From: Ettlia oleoabundans
Taxonomy: Eukaryota > Chlorophyta > Chlorophyceae > Chlamydomonadales
Assembly (NCBI GenBank): GCA_019693395.1
Contig: JAAMXP010002370.1
Span: 51,726 to 115,725 of the forward strand
Reading direction: 5' to 3'
Length of the DNA stretch: 64,000 nt
Position 1 is the first letter of the stretch, and every line of letters starts with the position of its first letter. Shown one piece after another: positions 1-12,300 of this stretch. The notes below the pieces were generated by a model that ran no database searches, had not been told where the DNA came from, and saw only the letters and a list, made by a program, of their open reading frames with translations. Position numbers and translations under genes: made by a program.

Positions 1-637
1 TTGCAGCCGTGACTGGACAACATACCGCTGCACCTGCACGCAGCAACAGCAAGCACGTGCAGCTGCATCAGGGAGCCAGCTTGACCATCGACTTCAATCA
101 CAGAAACAAAGTGGTGCCACCTCATCGCAGGTATCTGCGCATTACCAAAAAGGACTGGCATTGGCATACTGCAAGGCATGCAAAGCTGTTCCTTTCAGGG
201 TATGGGAGAAGGCTCTTGTGACATCTGCTAGGCAACTGTCAGACCTTGCGCTTGTCGGTGTTTATCGGCGGCACGGAGCGGCGATATGTTGGCTGCACCC
301 ATGATGTGTCTATGCGCTCAACGCCGCAAAACTCAATTTCAACTTCCTGCGGCAGTCAAAGGGCAGAGAAGGTTACCAGCCCCGCGCCTTGTAGCATCCC
401 TGTGCTGTTCCTGAGAACAGTGGCGACTTTGCTGCTTTTGGCAACAGAGGTGCCATTGTCCATTGCATTGTTTTTAAATTGAGTTGAACTAACTTGCAAC
501 TCTATGGCGTCCGACTGAGAGCAGGACACTTGCAGCAGCGCGGTGACCGTCTCGCCGGGCTTTGCCGCCGCCGCCGCCAGCGTCAGCTGACAGGCAACCA
601 CGCCGGTCGCGCCTTCGCCCTCGCTCGGGTCCGCCAT
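1..637 (-). CDS. RGP1-like protein, 5' part (runs off left edge)
   Basis: Three exons read leftwards: 637-494, 346-245 and 33-1, the last continuing past the window edge. All joins are phase 0. The start is the first ATG of the frame (MADPSEGEG). The opening beta-rich stretch has a 'KPGETVTALLQV' strand-turn pattern. Exon 2 carries GVERIDTSWV and INTDKRK, and exon 3 begins VQRYVVQS. From memory, this order resembles Rgp1 homologues, the partner of Ric1 in the GEF for Rab6/Ypt6 used in endosome-to-Golgi traffic. About 93 residues are visible, so only the N-terminus can be judged. Donors GTTAGT and GTCTGA are weak, but frame and family match support them. It is head to head with the RING-Tudor-BRCT gene. 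Confidence 0.72.
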
Positions 638-958
638 CCTGGGCGCCACTGCCAAGCGCGCAGCGGGTGGCCGCGCGCCAGCAACAAACTCGTGTCAAAC
701 GGAGGCTACCCAACAAGGTGCTGAGCACGACAAAGAAATACGGTCCAGTTCGTAGCTTCATTTGGCGAAGATGGCGGCATTTGTGCAGCATTTCTGCCGG
801 CCTTGGGAGCAGTACAGCGTACTCCACTTGCACGGGTCGCTAGCGATCGCTCCTCCTGAGTGTCACTTTCTCTTCGATGGACGACTTCGACCAGAGTGTT
901 CCTTGGAAAGGCACTTGAGTAGCCCAGCTCATGGAGCGGCGGGGAAAGGCTGAGCAAA
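638..958. promoter_or_regulatory. Shared 5' region between two divergent genes
   Basis: Only 321 bases separate the start codons of the leftward RGP1-like gene and the rightward RING-Tudor-BRCT gene, so both 5' UTRs and a probable bidirectional promoter must fit here. The stretch is GC-rich. I see no convincing TATA box and no third gene. Short open frames cross it but have no family resemblance. Confidence 0.5.
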
Positions 959-3900
959 ATGCAGCGCTTGAAACCGCTTTTGCAGGGGCTGACTTGCTGC
1001 CTGTGGTGAGAACCTGTGGGAACCACTAACTGCAGATATCTTCGTGGTTGCGGTGCTGTGGCGATGGGAGGTCTTCACACTGCGACGGCTGCTTGCGTCT
1101 GTCGGTCCTTCCCGTCCCTTTGCAGTGGGGAGATATATGAGGACCCCGTAACCTCTGGCGTGTGCAATCACACATATTGCCGGTAGGTGCTCCAACCTGC
1201 TATTGGCTGCAGGTTGCAGGCAGCACAAGCTGTAATCATTGCACCTGCAAGGCAGCTAAGCTGAGGATTCAACCAGCCTGGCACTGGCGGGTAGCTTATT
1301 AGTTGTGCAATCAGATCTCCCCTGCTCTGCCTTTTGCTCTGCTGTCACCAACTTTCTTCACTTCACGCCACTGTCAGCGCTCGACTTGTGTGATTGCTGC
1401 CGTGCGTGCTGGTGGCACTGTTCTAAGTCAATGCCAGTAAGCCCCCTCCCTGCAGTCAGTGCGTGGAACCAACCCTGGAGGGGCCAGGCATCATCAAGAG
1501 CGAGTGCCCTACGTGCCACAAGCCGCTTTGGAAAAACGATCTGCGCTCCAATTTCACGTATGCAAATGTGGTGGAACCCACACGGCAGCTTTGGAGAATC
1601 GCAGAACAGGCTCAGCAGGAGTTGAAACAGCCGCAGGCCCCCGTGCAGCGGGCTTTGGGGCCTGATGGAAGTGCGGCACCCAGCAGCACCTTGCTGCGCA
1701 ACAGCCGCAGCCGAAGCAGCGGCAGCGAGCGGCGGCGGCGCGACCGTGTTGCACAAATTTCACGCGAAGAAGACGAGGGTGAAGAGGAGGCACCTTGCTT
1801 CTCAGGTCAAGGGGTGCCTCAGCTGCAGCAGCAGCAGCAAGCACAGCAGGCCGCAGGTGGCTCTGCTGTCTGCCAGATGGCAAGTGGTGAGGCTGGCCGC
1901 TCAGGCGACCAGCAGCTGCTGACAGCCGCTCAAGCTGTAGAAGCTGGAGCAGGCAAGCAGCAGGTGGAGCCATCTGAAGCAGCGAGAGCGGTGCCCATGG
2001 TGCCTGCCGCTGACCTGCAGATGGAGAGCACCGCAGCTGGGGCCCGCTCAAGCGAGGGGCATGAGCCTGGCACTCCTGCTGCAGTGGAGTACGATTCTGA
2101 CTGGGAGGCTCGAGTGAGTGCAAGTGCAGCTCACTGTGGTTGCCGGAAGGCTGCACCTGCAACCTTGTCAGCTGGTATGGCTCTGGCGCTTCTTCTGCCA
2201 TGCGTGCTGCTGCTGATGTAGTTTCAAGCTTGCCTGTCTTATGGTAACTCTCCATCTCTTTTTGTCTGATCTGGCGTGCATGTCATGCAACCATGCCTGA
2301 CAGCACGTCTCGTCTGCCAAATGGCTCACTGACGTAGTGTTCCGCCTCACCTTCCTTGCCCGGCGCAGATGCTAGCGCTGCCGCCACGTGGCCCAGAAGC
2401 TCTGCCAGCCCTGGAAGCTGAGCTGCACTTGCTGAGACAGGCGCTGCTTCTCTGTGACCAGCTGCCTTGCCTGAGTGAAGCGGCTGCTGAGCGATGCAGA
2501 GGGGTCGCTGCGGCACATTCGGGGGACGTAAGTGGGACGGCAGGACATGCTTCGCGCCTCTCACAGCAGAAGAAGCAAGACCAGCCTCAGGCGCAGCATG
2601 GAATGGAGCATGAAGCGGCGGTGACTTTGCTGCAGTCTCAGGCGGCCCTTCCCGTTCAGCCAGCAGCAGTAACTTCTCCAGTCTCAGCAGCGCTAGCAGA
2701 TAGTGTGGCAGCTGTGGATGTCTTGCAAGCGGAGGCGGGACGTCATGTTGGACAAGAGACAGGCATGGTAGTGTCACCGCTTGTATTGCAAGCATCACTC
2801 CCAGATGAAGCGGATTCTGCCACAGCTCCCGTTGCTGCTGCAGCTAGTGTGGGCACACGACTGCCACGCGCATGCGACCATCAGCAGCAGCGGCGGCTTT
2901 TGCAAAATAATGGAGGTAACAAGCAGGGAGAGCGGCAGGAGGTTCTGCTGGACCAGGAGGATATGGAGGATGATGCCGAGGAGCACCGCTTGTCAGGTGA
3001 GTGGGCAAGATGCGGTGTATAGATCTGGGTAGCATTGCAGGGTGGTGAGAGTGATTGAGCTCCTGAGGCGACTGAGATGCCCCAAGCATCGGGTGCGCAG
3101 CCTTGTCATGGGCGGTACAGGCAGGCAGTACTTCGTCCCAGTGTGACACAGCCTAAAAACACATGTGTGTGCCCTCTGCCTGCAGGTCGCAAGCGGCGCA
3201 AGGGCCACTACAGCCGCAGCACCGCAGCAATCAGACGCCTCAAGGCCCACAGCACATCTGCCACCATGCCCTCCCTTGGGCCGGCCGGCCTATTGCCAAA
3301 GCAGCCGCCCGCCCGTGCACATGGCCAGTCTGTGCCTGGGGGCAGCGACCTGGCAGCTGTGGCACCTTTGCCTGCCAAATGCGGCAGCAGCAGCAGCAGT
3401 AGTGATGAGGATGATGACTTCCAACAGCTGCCACCTCGGCAGCGGCAGCGGCATAGCAGGAAGCACCAGGGGGGTGGCAAGCGGGCCCGCCAGGCTGCTC
3501 TGAAATGCGGAAATTGCGTGGAGGTGATGTGGGAGGTCGCTGGCAGCCTGCAACCCTTCCGCGGCCGCATAGTGGCAATCAACCAGGCGGAGGTGCGGTG
3601 GAGCTGCTTGCTGTGCTTGCTGCACGCTTTGCCGCATGAGGCGTTCCACACTATGGGTCCAATTGTGCAGCCAAGCTGTGCAAGGATATCTTTGTCAGGC
3701 TTTACTGATTGTACCATGTCGTCTCTACCATTGCTGGGTTGTCAATGTTCTGCTACTTTGCATGGCTTTCCGCACTAAACGCTGGCGTTCGGCTGCCTGT
3801 GAGTGGGTCTCTGCCTGCGAACTGCAGGGCAAGCACCAGATAGAGTATATGGATGGGGAGGTGGCGTGGCACAACTTGGACGAGGAGCAGTGGCAGCACA

Positions 3901-6900
3901 TTTCGCACAGCAAGTATGAGCAGGCAGTACAGCATTATCAGCAGCTCTGCTGCGGCACCCAAGGCAGCCAGCGCAGCGATGACAGCTTACCTCCAGGCAA
4001 CAGCTGTGGTGGTGGGCAAGATCCCTATCTGTTCACAACAATCACAGAGATGCAAATGGATGTGGCCGCGCAGCCTTGCCAGCTGCATGGTCAGCAGCAG
4101 CAGCAGCCTCTCCAGCGGGGCAAGCAAACAGCGCATGTGCCGGCAAGGAAGCCCCTGCTGCCGCCGCCCAAATTCGCTCTGGACCAGCAGCAGCAGGAGC
4201 AGCCAGCGCCGCAGCAGGGTCGGCAGGCAGCTCAGCTGGTTGATCCAGAATGGCTGCATGAGGCGCCTTCAGCTGGCGCCAAGCCAGAGCAGCAGCGGCA
4301 GCAGCGGTCACCCCAGCCTTCCGCCGTCCAGCAGCGGTTTGGTGGAAAGCGCAGGGCGCCGCCTGCTGAGGGCGGTAACGATGCAACGACAGAAGAGGGT
4401 GCTGCCGACCGTGACGCCGGGGTGGCTAGCTCAACAGGCAACCAGCAGCATGGAAGGCAGGAGCTGCAGGAAGGGCTTGAGGAGGGGCTTTGGCGAGATC
4501 AGCCAGCACCAGTTGCCATGCACCTTGCGCCATCCACCCAGGACGCCGCAGGGGCGCTGTTTGAGATGCTAGCAGGAGTGCCAACAGGAGAAGCAGGGCC
4601 AGTGACGTCTGGGTGTGCTGCCCAAGGTGCAGGCACCCTGCCCTTGCCACTGCAGCCTACCAGTAGGCACAACGCAAATGCGCCAGTGCGCAGCCGGGGT
4701 GACTTCATGCCTGCCAGGCAACTGCTGGCGGGTGGTAGGGTGCAGGATGTGCAGCGGAAGCAGCAGCAACAGTCTCCTGCCCTGCGACAGGAGCAGCATC
4801 GACAAGGGTGCGCGCCGCGGACAGCGCAAGCAGCAAGCGCTGCCACAGGACGCAGCGGCAAGGCACTGCAAGACCCTGGCCTGTTTGCCAGCAGCAGCGA
4901 AGGCGCAGAGTCTGAAGCAGCTTTGAGAGCAGCTGCGGTTGCGACAGGCCATGGGCCTGAGATAAGGGCGACTGTGCAGGGCTTCTCCCTTGCTAAATTG
5001 GCAGAGAAGGAAGGGGAGGAACACAATCCAGCGCCAGCCATGCGGCTGCCAGATTTGTTTGCAGGTGCATCGCCCACCGATGTAGCCGCCCTCTCTGACA
5101 GCCAAGCGGATGCCATCCAAAGTTGTGCACCAGCTGTGGCGGCAGCCACCACTGCTCATGGTGTGCCAGATAGCAAAAGCGGCGGCGCCGACTCTGCCGA
5201 GCCTCCTGCCTTCTACGGCCACCGCTGCTTTGTGCTGAGTGGCAGCAGCACTGCTATCCAGGACCAAGTGCTGCGGCTGCAGGCACATCTGGGGGACCTA
5301 GAGCTGTCACAGCTTGTCACCAAGTGAGCTGGACCGTGCCTGCCATCCCCCCTCGCCTGCCTGCCTTGCATGCCTGCATGGCTGTTCACCCCAATTGCTT
5401 GTCATTGCTCAAGTGCATGTCTGTTTATCTTCAACGCTGGTGGCCAGATCTCAACCTTATGCTGAGGCCCCGTGCATCCTGCGAACCCCCACAGAAACAG
5501 TCACCTTGCGTTTGCTGACCTGTCGCCATCTTGCAGGCACACCACTCATGTGCTGGTAGCTGTGGATGACCACGGGCGCACTCACCACCGCAGGTACGCA
5601 GCCAGGTCATCCACCCGCCTGTTACATACCCTGCCCATTATTTTGCACACCTTCTCCCTCGCCCAATGCCTCTGGGCGCAACCCCACTTCACTTCCCCAT
5701 CCAACCAACCGCGTCCATTCACTGCCTGCAGCATGCAATACTTGCTGGCCCTGGCGCACGGTTGCTGGGTCCTCAGCCACGCCTACTTGGGTGCCTGCCT
5801 GGATGCAGGGAAGTGGCTGCCTGAGAAACCCTACCAGGCGTGGGTGAGTTGGGTTGGGGCGACCAGCTTTGCTTAGTAACTGCGTGGCAATGCTGGTACA
5901 GTTAGCTGCATGTTGCTTGAAAGTGCTATTGCCGGTTCGGTGGAAGTGACATTGCCAATCTGATATTGACGGCACGTTCCAGGAAACACCAGGTCCGTTC
6001 CAAGTGGTTGGTGTGGATGATTTGCCTTCAACAAGTAGTCAGGGCTGCTGTCGTGCTTCCTGCAGGGCACCGAGGACGCCCAGGATGCTCCCATGCTATC
6101 GCGGCAGCGCCACTTCAGCGCTGGTTCAAGCCCCGGCAGTGCCAGCTGTGATGGGAATGGGCTGTTCGCTGGCCGCCGCATATGCCTAATGGCTGAACGC
6201 GGCAACAGCAGCGGTGGAGGCGCTGGTGGGGCCAGCAAGCTGGCCATTGTGCAGCAGATGGTCGTGGCGGAGGGCGGGACGCTACTCCGCAGCATGTCGC
6301 ATGCTGACGGCGGCGGCAAGGGTCGAGCCAGCACACCTTCTCCCTCTCCTGAGGGCGCCACTGTGCTGGTGTGGCTGACACAAACGAAGCAGGAGGCGCT
6401 GGCTGCACTGAAGCAGGCAAAAGTAAGGAAGCACAGCATGGCCCCTAAGTGCTTTTGGTTGCACAGCCTCGCTGGGAAGAAAGGATGGTGCAGGGCAGGA
6501 GACTGTTTCTTCCATACCCTCTGTCAGCTCGTACCATCTGTCAAACGGTACTACCCCCCTGTACCATCTGGCATATGGTACGCCTCCTGTACTACCTGCA
6601 CCTTGCTGTTTCGGAATGCATCCAGCGTATGGTCCCTCTGGGGCTGTTTTGACACTGAATGCCTACCAGCACCGCTGCACACCGTTGTGCTTCAGACCTT
6701 GCCGTCTTCACCCCTGCGATTGCCTCCGTCCCCCCCTGCAGAAGCGGTACCCAGGCCGCCCCGTGGTGCATCAGAACTGGATATACGACAGCCTCTGCCG
6801 TGGAAGGTGCCTGGACCCTTCAGAGTATGTTATAACACAGCAGCGCCTTATCTCCAACCCGCGACCAGCCGGCACCAGCGCTGCTGCTGGCAGTGCCAAG

Positions 6901-6933
6901 GGCGGCAGCATGAGCCAAGCCACGCAGGGCTGA
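959..6933 (+). CDS. RING + Tudor + tandem BRCT protein (BRCA1/53BP1-like)
   Basis: Ten exons: 959-1005, 1126-1182, 1456-2113, 2369-2996, 3186-3592, 3828-5323, 5537-5593, 5732-5843, 6066-6422, 6742-6933. They encode 1336 aa and the frame closes throughout. A full C3HC4 RING is built from exons 1-3: C13, C16, C29, H31, C34, C37, C52, C55. A long Gln/Ala/Ser linker follows, with a basic patch GRKRRKGHY. A Tudor-like barrel (about 570-625) is split by an intron: CVEVMWE...FRGRIVAIN, then HQIEYMDGEVAWHNL. The C-terminus has two BRCT repeats (about 1056-1154 and 1178-1310), each with its conserved Trp (GCWVLS; HQNWIYDSL). RING plus tandem BRCT suggests a BRCA1/BARD1-type ubiquitin ligase, and Tudor plus BRCT recalls 53BP1/Crb2/Rad9. 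Role in DNA damage response is inferred from domains. No PHD, unlike plant BRCA1. ATG 959 is the first in-frame start. Confidence 0.88.
6531..6600. repeat. Two 30-base units with internal palindromes, in an intron
   Basis: The motif GTACCATCTG begins at 6531 and again at 6561, 30 bases apart. Each unit ends in the complementary GGTAC, so each can fold on itself. It lies in the last intron of the RING-Tudor-BRCT gene. Confidence 0.6.
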
Positions 6934-7530
6934 TGGGATGGCTGCCCCAACTGCCTGACTGATGTTCCTTGGGTGTCTCTATTGCCCTTTTTAAACTGTT
7001 CCATGTGAGAACACATTATCTGTAACAGTTAGATGCAACCATGCAATTGTATCATTACGCCAGCTTACACCTCTGCAAACCTGAGTCAGCTCAAACATTG
7101 GTGGGTTCCAACCCTTCAATTTTGATAATTGCTTCAGTTCCACTCAGTCAGAGATGCTTTGGTTGACTTGAATGAATATATGCCAGTGTCACGTCAGGTG
7201 GTTCAGGCAGGGTCCCCAGTGGGCGGGCTTGGGCACGTGACATGCCGTCGGCTATCCACCCCGCCCACCGCCGCCTGCCGCCATACCAGCGGGTCGTCTC
7301 AAACGAGCGTGTCGGTCGGCTCCAAAAGGATGACCTAACGCCTGATCGTACGTTTGTGATGCCGCCGACAGACACAGACGGTCCCAGACACCAAAACCGA
7401 CAGGGTGAAGCCAGATTCGGGGTGGAAAGTTTGCGACTGGCCAGCACTGGCGTTCCGGCCGCCTGTGCAGCCAGTCGTCGCCTTAAACCATCAGCGAAGC
7501 GTGCTCCGATCGGGTTTGATACTTGCAACG
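6934..7530. other. Intergenic: 3' UTR of BRCT gene and 5' region of CURT1-like gene
   Basis: Holds the presumed 3' UTR of the upstream gene with a TGTAA at 7021, then the 5' region of the CURT1-like gene, which becomes GC-rich after about 7200. No further gene is seen. Confidence 0.6.
7021..7025 (+). terminator. Putative poly(A) signal TGTAA
   Basis: TGTAA, the common chlorophyte poly(A) signal, 88 bases after the stop codon of the RING-Tudor-BRCT gene. Confidence 0.55.
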
Positions 7531-8911
7531 ATGCAGTGTGCACTGACCACCTCGGCGCTGAGGCCTGTGGCCTGCACCGCGCAGCGGCGCGCCGCAGGAC
7601 CCTCTGCACGGCCGATGGGGCAGCCACTGCGGCCCGCAAGGCCCGCAGGCAAGTGGGTTTTGAACTCCCACATGAGGCACTGATGTGATCAAGGCCCTGT
7701 CGGAGTTCTTAGCTCCGCAACACTTGCACGCATGCATGCCAGGGTGGGGCATCAAGTACTGGCCACACTACAACGCCGATCGCGTCCCTGCACCTGCTGC
7801 AGCAGCCCGCCGTGTGGCCGCCGCGGCCAGCAGCAAGCCTGCGGACTTTGACGAGCTGCTGATGTTGGTGGCTGAGAAGTTTGAGAAGGTTGACAACAAG
7901 CCAGTGGTGGTCGGGTGAGCAGCAGCGTGGAGGAAGTGAAGCATTGCTGATGGCGGAAATGGCAGGCATGGACGACAATCGCAAGTGGGAAGCTGGGTCT
8001 GTGTGTGGAGCCTCCCGCTCCAGCATGGCGTTCTGCACTACGCTTCCAGCCCAGCGCAGGCGTAGTTCCCTTGCAGCAAGCCTTCTCAGCAACGCTCCAC
8101 ATGCAGCAAAGCGTTGCAACTTTGGGCAGGCCGCTTTGCCGCAGATCCGGTATGGGTACAATACTGACTGGCGTTGCAATGTGTGGGTGCACTTGGCCCC
8201 TCTGCCTTGCAGCTACCTGGTGGCCGCATTCCTGGCCATCGTGTTTGCCGAGTACCTTATCCACCTGCCGCTCTTCAATATGTGAGGCCAAGTACCACTG
8301 CTAGATACATTATCAGCTGCAGCTTCACACCTGCAAAGGCTGGAATGGATCTGTACCGTACCTCCTCTGCGTGTCAGCCAGCCTGTGCCTATGCCCCTGT
8401 AGATTTACGTAACCTTGTGCGTCCTGAACATACGATGCTCATTGCCGCCTTTCTGCTGCATCCTTTAAAGCCAGCCAGCCAGCCTACTTGCATGCCTGCC
8501 TTCCTGACCACCGCACCATCCCTATGCAGCCTGCTGGGCTGGCCCATCCAGTTCATTGGCCTGGTGGTGACCCCCTACCTGGCCCTGCGCTACTACATCA
8601 ACAAGGAATCCGACCCACTTGATGATGCGGAGGTGGGTTGTATGTGTCTGGGGCTGGTGGGGTGTGGGTTGGGGGGTGGGGTTGGGGGGACGGTGGCAAT
8701 GCAGATATTTTTGTGCGGGGCTGGCTGAGCAGGTAGGGGACTGGCTCCCGTAATCGACCATCCTTTGGTTGTTTGTTCCTAAGTTTGCCACCTCTCAAAG
8801 TGCCTGTTGCACACGCAAAGCACCTACCTCACATCTGCCCAACCTGCCTGCACCCCGCAGTTCCTTGTTGGCAAGTACACGGAACAGCTGCCTGGTCTTG
8901 GCAAGAAGTGA
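7531..8911 (+). CDS. CURT1-like thylakoid curvature protein (CAAD domain)
   Basis: Five exons: 7531-7648, 7803-7914, 8213-8281, 8530-8632, 8861-8911, giving 150 aa. The first ~40 residues (MQCALTTSALRPVACTAQ...) are rich in Ala, Arg and Ser and lack acidic residues, as in a chloroplast transit peptide. The mature part has a charged amphipathic stretch (ADFDELLMLVAEKFEKVD), NKPVVVG, two hydrophobic membrane segments and a polar tail ending LPGLGKK. That order (helix, 'NKP', two TM segments, helix) is the CURT1/CAAD pattern; CURT1 bends thylakoid membranes at grana margins. Intron 1 begins with GC (GCAAGT), which frame requires. The exon 2 start could also be 7806, dropping one residue. Which CURT1 paralogue it represents is unknown. 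Confidence 0.83.
7649..7802 (+). other. GC-AG intron in CURT1-like gene
   Basis: The intron starts GCAAGT after CAG and ends GCTGCAG. The alternative GT four bases downstream would shift the frame, so the GC donor is the one that joins transit peptide to mature protein. Confidence 0.75.
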
Positions 8912-9087
8912 GCATGCTACAGAGGGAGAGCAGGACCTGCGCTGGCAGCTGCAGCCTGGCCAGCCATTTTTCACTGCCGTTTCTGCAGCCGAGAAGATCA
9001 CACCCACAGTTTTGCTGATACTTTGCTTTTGTTCCCGTTACTGTCTCCCTGCCTGCCTTGTTTGCCAGCTTGCTTGAGTTGATCGGC

Positions 9088-9092
9088 TGTAA
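9088..9092 (+). terminator. Putative poly(A) signal TGTAA
   Basis: TGTAA 177 bases after the CURT1-like stop codon. Confidence 0.5.
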
Positions 9093-9184
9093 TCGCCGCT
9101 GTCATATAAGATGTTGTTTGCTGGATGGTCAATAGTGTGCCGATCAGGCCCTCAGACACAGAACCTGCTAGTTGATCTCCAATT

Positions 9185-9189
9185 TTACA
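9185..9189 (-). terminator. Putative poly(A) signal TGTAA
   Basis: TGTAA on the minus strand, 185 bases beyond the stop codon of the FAD monooxygenase. Confidence 0.5.
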
Positions 9190-9373
9190 GGGGTCAGCAC
9201 AGCACTGGGTGGAGTGGGTGCACTAAAGGTCGCCAATGGTCAGAACAGCATATTCCGCAGCTTTTTCTGATCCAGCGGACTATTGTACATGCAGATGACT
9301 GCCTCCAAGTGATTGGTGCACGGCCACCAGTCAGAGCCCTGGCAAGCAGCCAGTCGAGGCGCTCCACTCCCAA

Positions 9374-12300
9374 TCACGCATCCGGGCCTGTGGCGTGAAG
9401 GGCGCCATCCGACTTTGCAGATGCTGGAGGCATGGCGTCCCCACTGCCATCAACTGCGCCTCCTTCCCAGCTGAACTTCTTGTGCGTCAGCCAGGCATTG
9501 GTGGAGCGCATGAGGGAGACAGGGACCAGCTTGAACGTCCAGTCTCGGCGCAAGCGCCCCAGCCAGCTCTCCCCCGCGCTGCTCTTGAACAGCTTTAGAG
9601 CTAAGTCATACACTCGCGCGACATGGGCCCCACGTTGTGCTTCAAAGCTGCGCAGCGTGGACTCCAGCTCAGCAGCGCTGAGCTTGACGGGCTCTGAGCT
9701 GGCAGCAGCGCCAGTGCCGCCAGATGCAGCAGCCTTTGCGCCTGCCGCGCTGTGCAGCGCCTGCAATATTTATTGCAACCAGGCGGGGGAGATAGGCTTT
9801 GAGGGTCAACACTTCTTGAGCGACACAGCAAAACCATCATCAGTGCACTGCGTACACGTACATGGACGTGCGCAACGCAGGAAGCGGTGGCTAGTGGCAT
9901 TACTGGCACCCTAAGCCCTGCGCCCGGGGATTTAATACAAAAACCAAGCTGGAAAGAAGAACGTGGAATCAATGGGGAGGACAAGGGATGCAAACAACTC
10001 ACCACTGCCAGCTCCACGGCGTCCTCGATGCCCTGACCCGCACCCTGGCCCAGCGTGGGGAGCAGGCCGTGGGCCGCATCACCCACAAGGGTCACACACC
10101 CGTGTCCCCATACCTCCTGCAACCAAGAAGGGAGGGCATGCACAGGGTCGCGTGCAGGTTGTGTTGTGCACTTTGTGCCATAGCACACACTGTCTCCAGC
10201 TTGGTGAGAAATGCTGCGCCAGCATGCAGGGCTGGTGATGGCTAGTCTGTGCAGGCTTGGCAGATGGACAGGCGCCACTGAGGTGGTGTTAGTCCCAAGC
10301 CAACCAGCTGGGCTGCCGTCACAGAGGTGGTGTCAGCATGCTAAATTAAAGGTTGGCGCCCATCCCCTCAGGCACCCACCGTGTCAGGGGGCATGCTCCA
10401 CAGCTCCCCCACGTGTATGGCCTCAGGCTCCAGGGCCGCCGCCATCTCGGGTGCGGGGCTGCCATAGTCGGCACACAGCTGCACCAGTGCCTGCTTGGCT
10501 TCCTGGGGGCTGATGCCCCGGCTGGTGCCCTGGGGGGCGGGGGTGTAGCGCGCAAAGCTGGCCTGGGTGGGGGACACCTGGTACAGACTGCGGAGGGATG
10601 GGACAACAAGGGGGGGAGATGAGGCTTTCCTTTTTGTAAGCCAATGTAATGCTGCAAGGTGTGGTGTCATTCGCACTGCCATTACGTTTATTTACTTTTC
10701 TAAAAAGTGAGGGAGAGTGGTTGCTCACAGAATGGTGTGCATAGGCATAGGGATGCATCTGCCAGCTTAGCTCAAGGTGCCGTTTCTGCATGCTTGGCAG
10801 GAAGGCAACACGACAATTTCAGCGCTGCTGCGGTACCGATGCTGGGTGCAGGGGCTCACATGCAGGTCCCGCTGTCGCCGTACAGGAACTTGTTGCACCT
10901 GCCGCCTAGGCCCTGCAGCCAACCCTTAACGCCCCCTGCACGCATGCAGCAGCCCAGAGCACTTACAGCTTTGCTGAAACGTGGTGAGATCCAGCAAAGG
11001 CTGGGAGAACCGAATTTCTTGCAGTGCACGCAGCCAAGGCAACCCACACAGGGCCCTGACAGGATCGAATGAACGATCAAACCCATTTCAAGTTCCCAGT
11101 TGGTGCAAGATACACCAACCTCCACTTCAGCTCCGAGCTCCCATGGTTCTGAGCTGCAACAAGTTACCCGCAACACTGCACCCACCCACAGTTGGCCAGT
11201 ACTGGACTGCTGGTCCCTAAGGCACCTACCGGGCAGCTTCTCCAGGTCCACCAGGCCCCTGTAGTACCGATATCCGCTGTACACAGGCTGCCTGGGGGTG
11301 TTACCTCGGTGCTCTGCACTCAAAGGTGGGACAGGTGGGTGTTGTTGAAAGGCCTGCCGGCGCATGCCTTACGTGTTGGGAGGGAGCCAGGGGATGAGCT
11401 ATGACAGGGTTGGCTGCAGCAGGCCAGGCATATGCTGGCAAAAACAGCGGGCAAATGAGCCCTGGCGCCAAGCCGGGCATGGCCTTTGCCAGTAAGGCAA
11501 GACGCACCATCCAGGCAGGCGCGCACCGCTGACCGTATGCCGTCTGCCCCCACCAGCAGATCGCAGACCTCCTCCCGCAGCGCAGCATCCTGCTGGTCGT
11601 GCCCCGCTGGCGCCAGCTGCACCGCCACCCTGCCATCCTCCCGCAGCTGGAAGGAGCGAAAGCCCAGCCCACAGCTGACTGTGCCCGGTGGCAGAGCGGC
11701 GTACAGCGCCTGCTGCAGGGCGGGGCGGGTCAGGTTGCAAATGTAGTCGCCCACTTCGGGCGGCGAGCCAGGTGTTGCCCCCTCGGGGGGATCTGCCGTA
11801 TCCTGCGGGACTTCTTTGAGCAGCTGGCCTGCAGGTGCAGCCGGGGGACATGATGGACGATCTGGTGGGGCGGGGCAACCCTACGACACAAATCTCCATT
11901 CTCAGCAAAGCGTCCCTGCCAGGCCCAGTCGGCAGCACAATTTATTGGGAGAAAAAGGACCGCAAAAGCAATACGCACCCATGCGATTGGTCATGACAGC
12001 CACTGGATCGTGCACCCCCCTGGCCGCCACATCGTGAGCCAGGGACGCCTGCTCCTCAGCGCCGCTCAGCAGCCGCAGCGCTGACATGGCATTCGGCTGC
12101 AGCCCCAGTCCGGCAGGGCCTGCAGGAAGCGTTTGCTCAACTAAAATGGAGGGAAGAGGCATGCTAGGCAGGGTTGCAACCACAGCTGCACAGCTGCGTG
12201 GTTCCAACCCAACAATGGGTCCACTGCCAAAGCGAGCTGCAAGCCCCGATGCAAAGCAGCACAGCCCCACCTGATAACATCTCCGCTTCGCTTCGCCTCT

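Larger units (their letters stand above)
8912..9373. other. Convergent intergenic region
   Basis: 3' UTRs of the CURT1-like gene (+) and the FAD monooxygenase (-) face each other. TGTAA lies at 9088 on + and at 9189-9185 on -. No gene is seen. Confidence 0.6.

Noticed and set aside
3390..3402. CAG/AGC trinucleotide runs in coding exons here and throughout
   Set aside because: They encode Gln, Ser or Ala linkers typical of algal proteins and are not separate repeat elements of interest.
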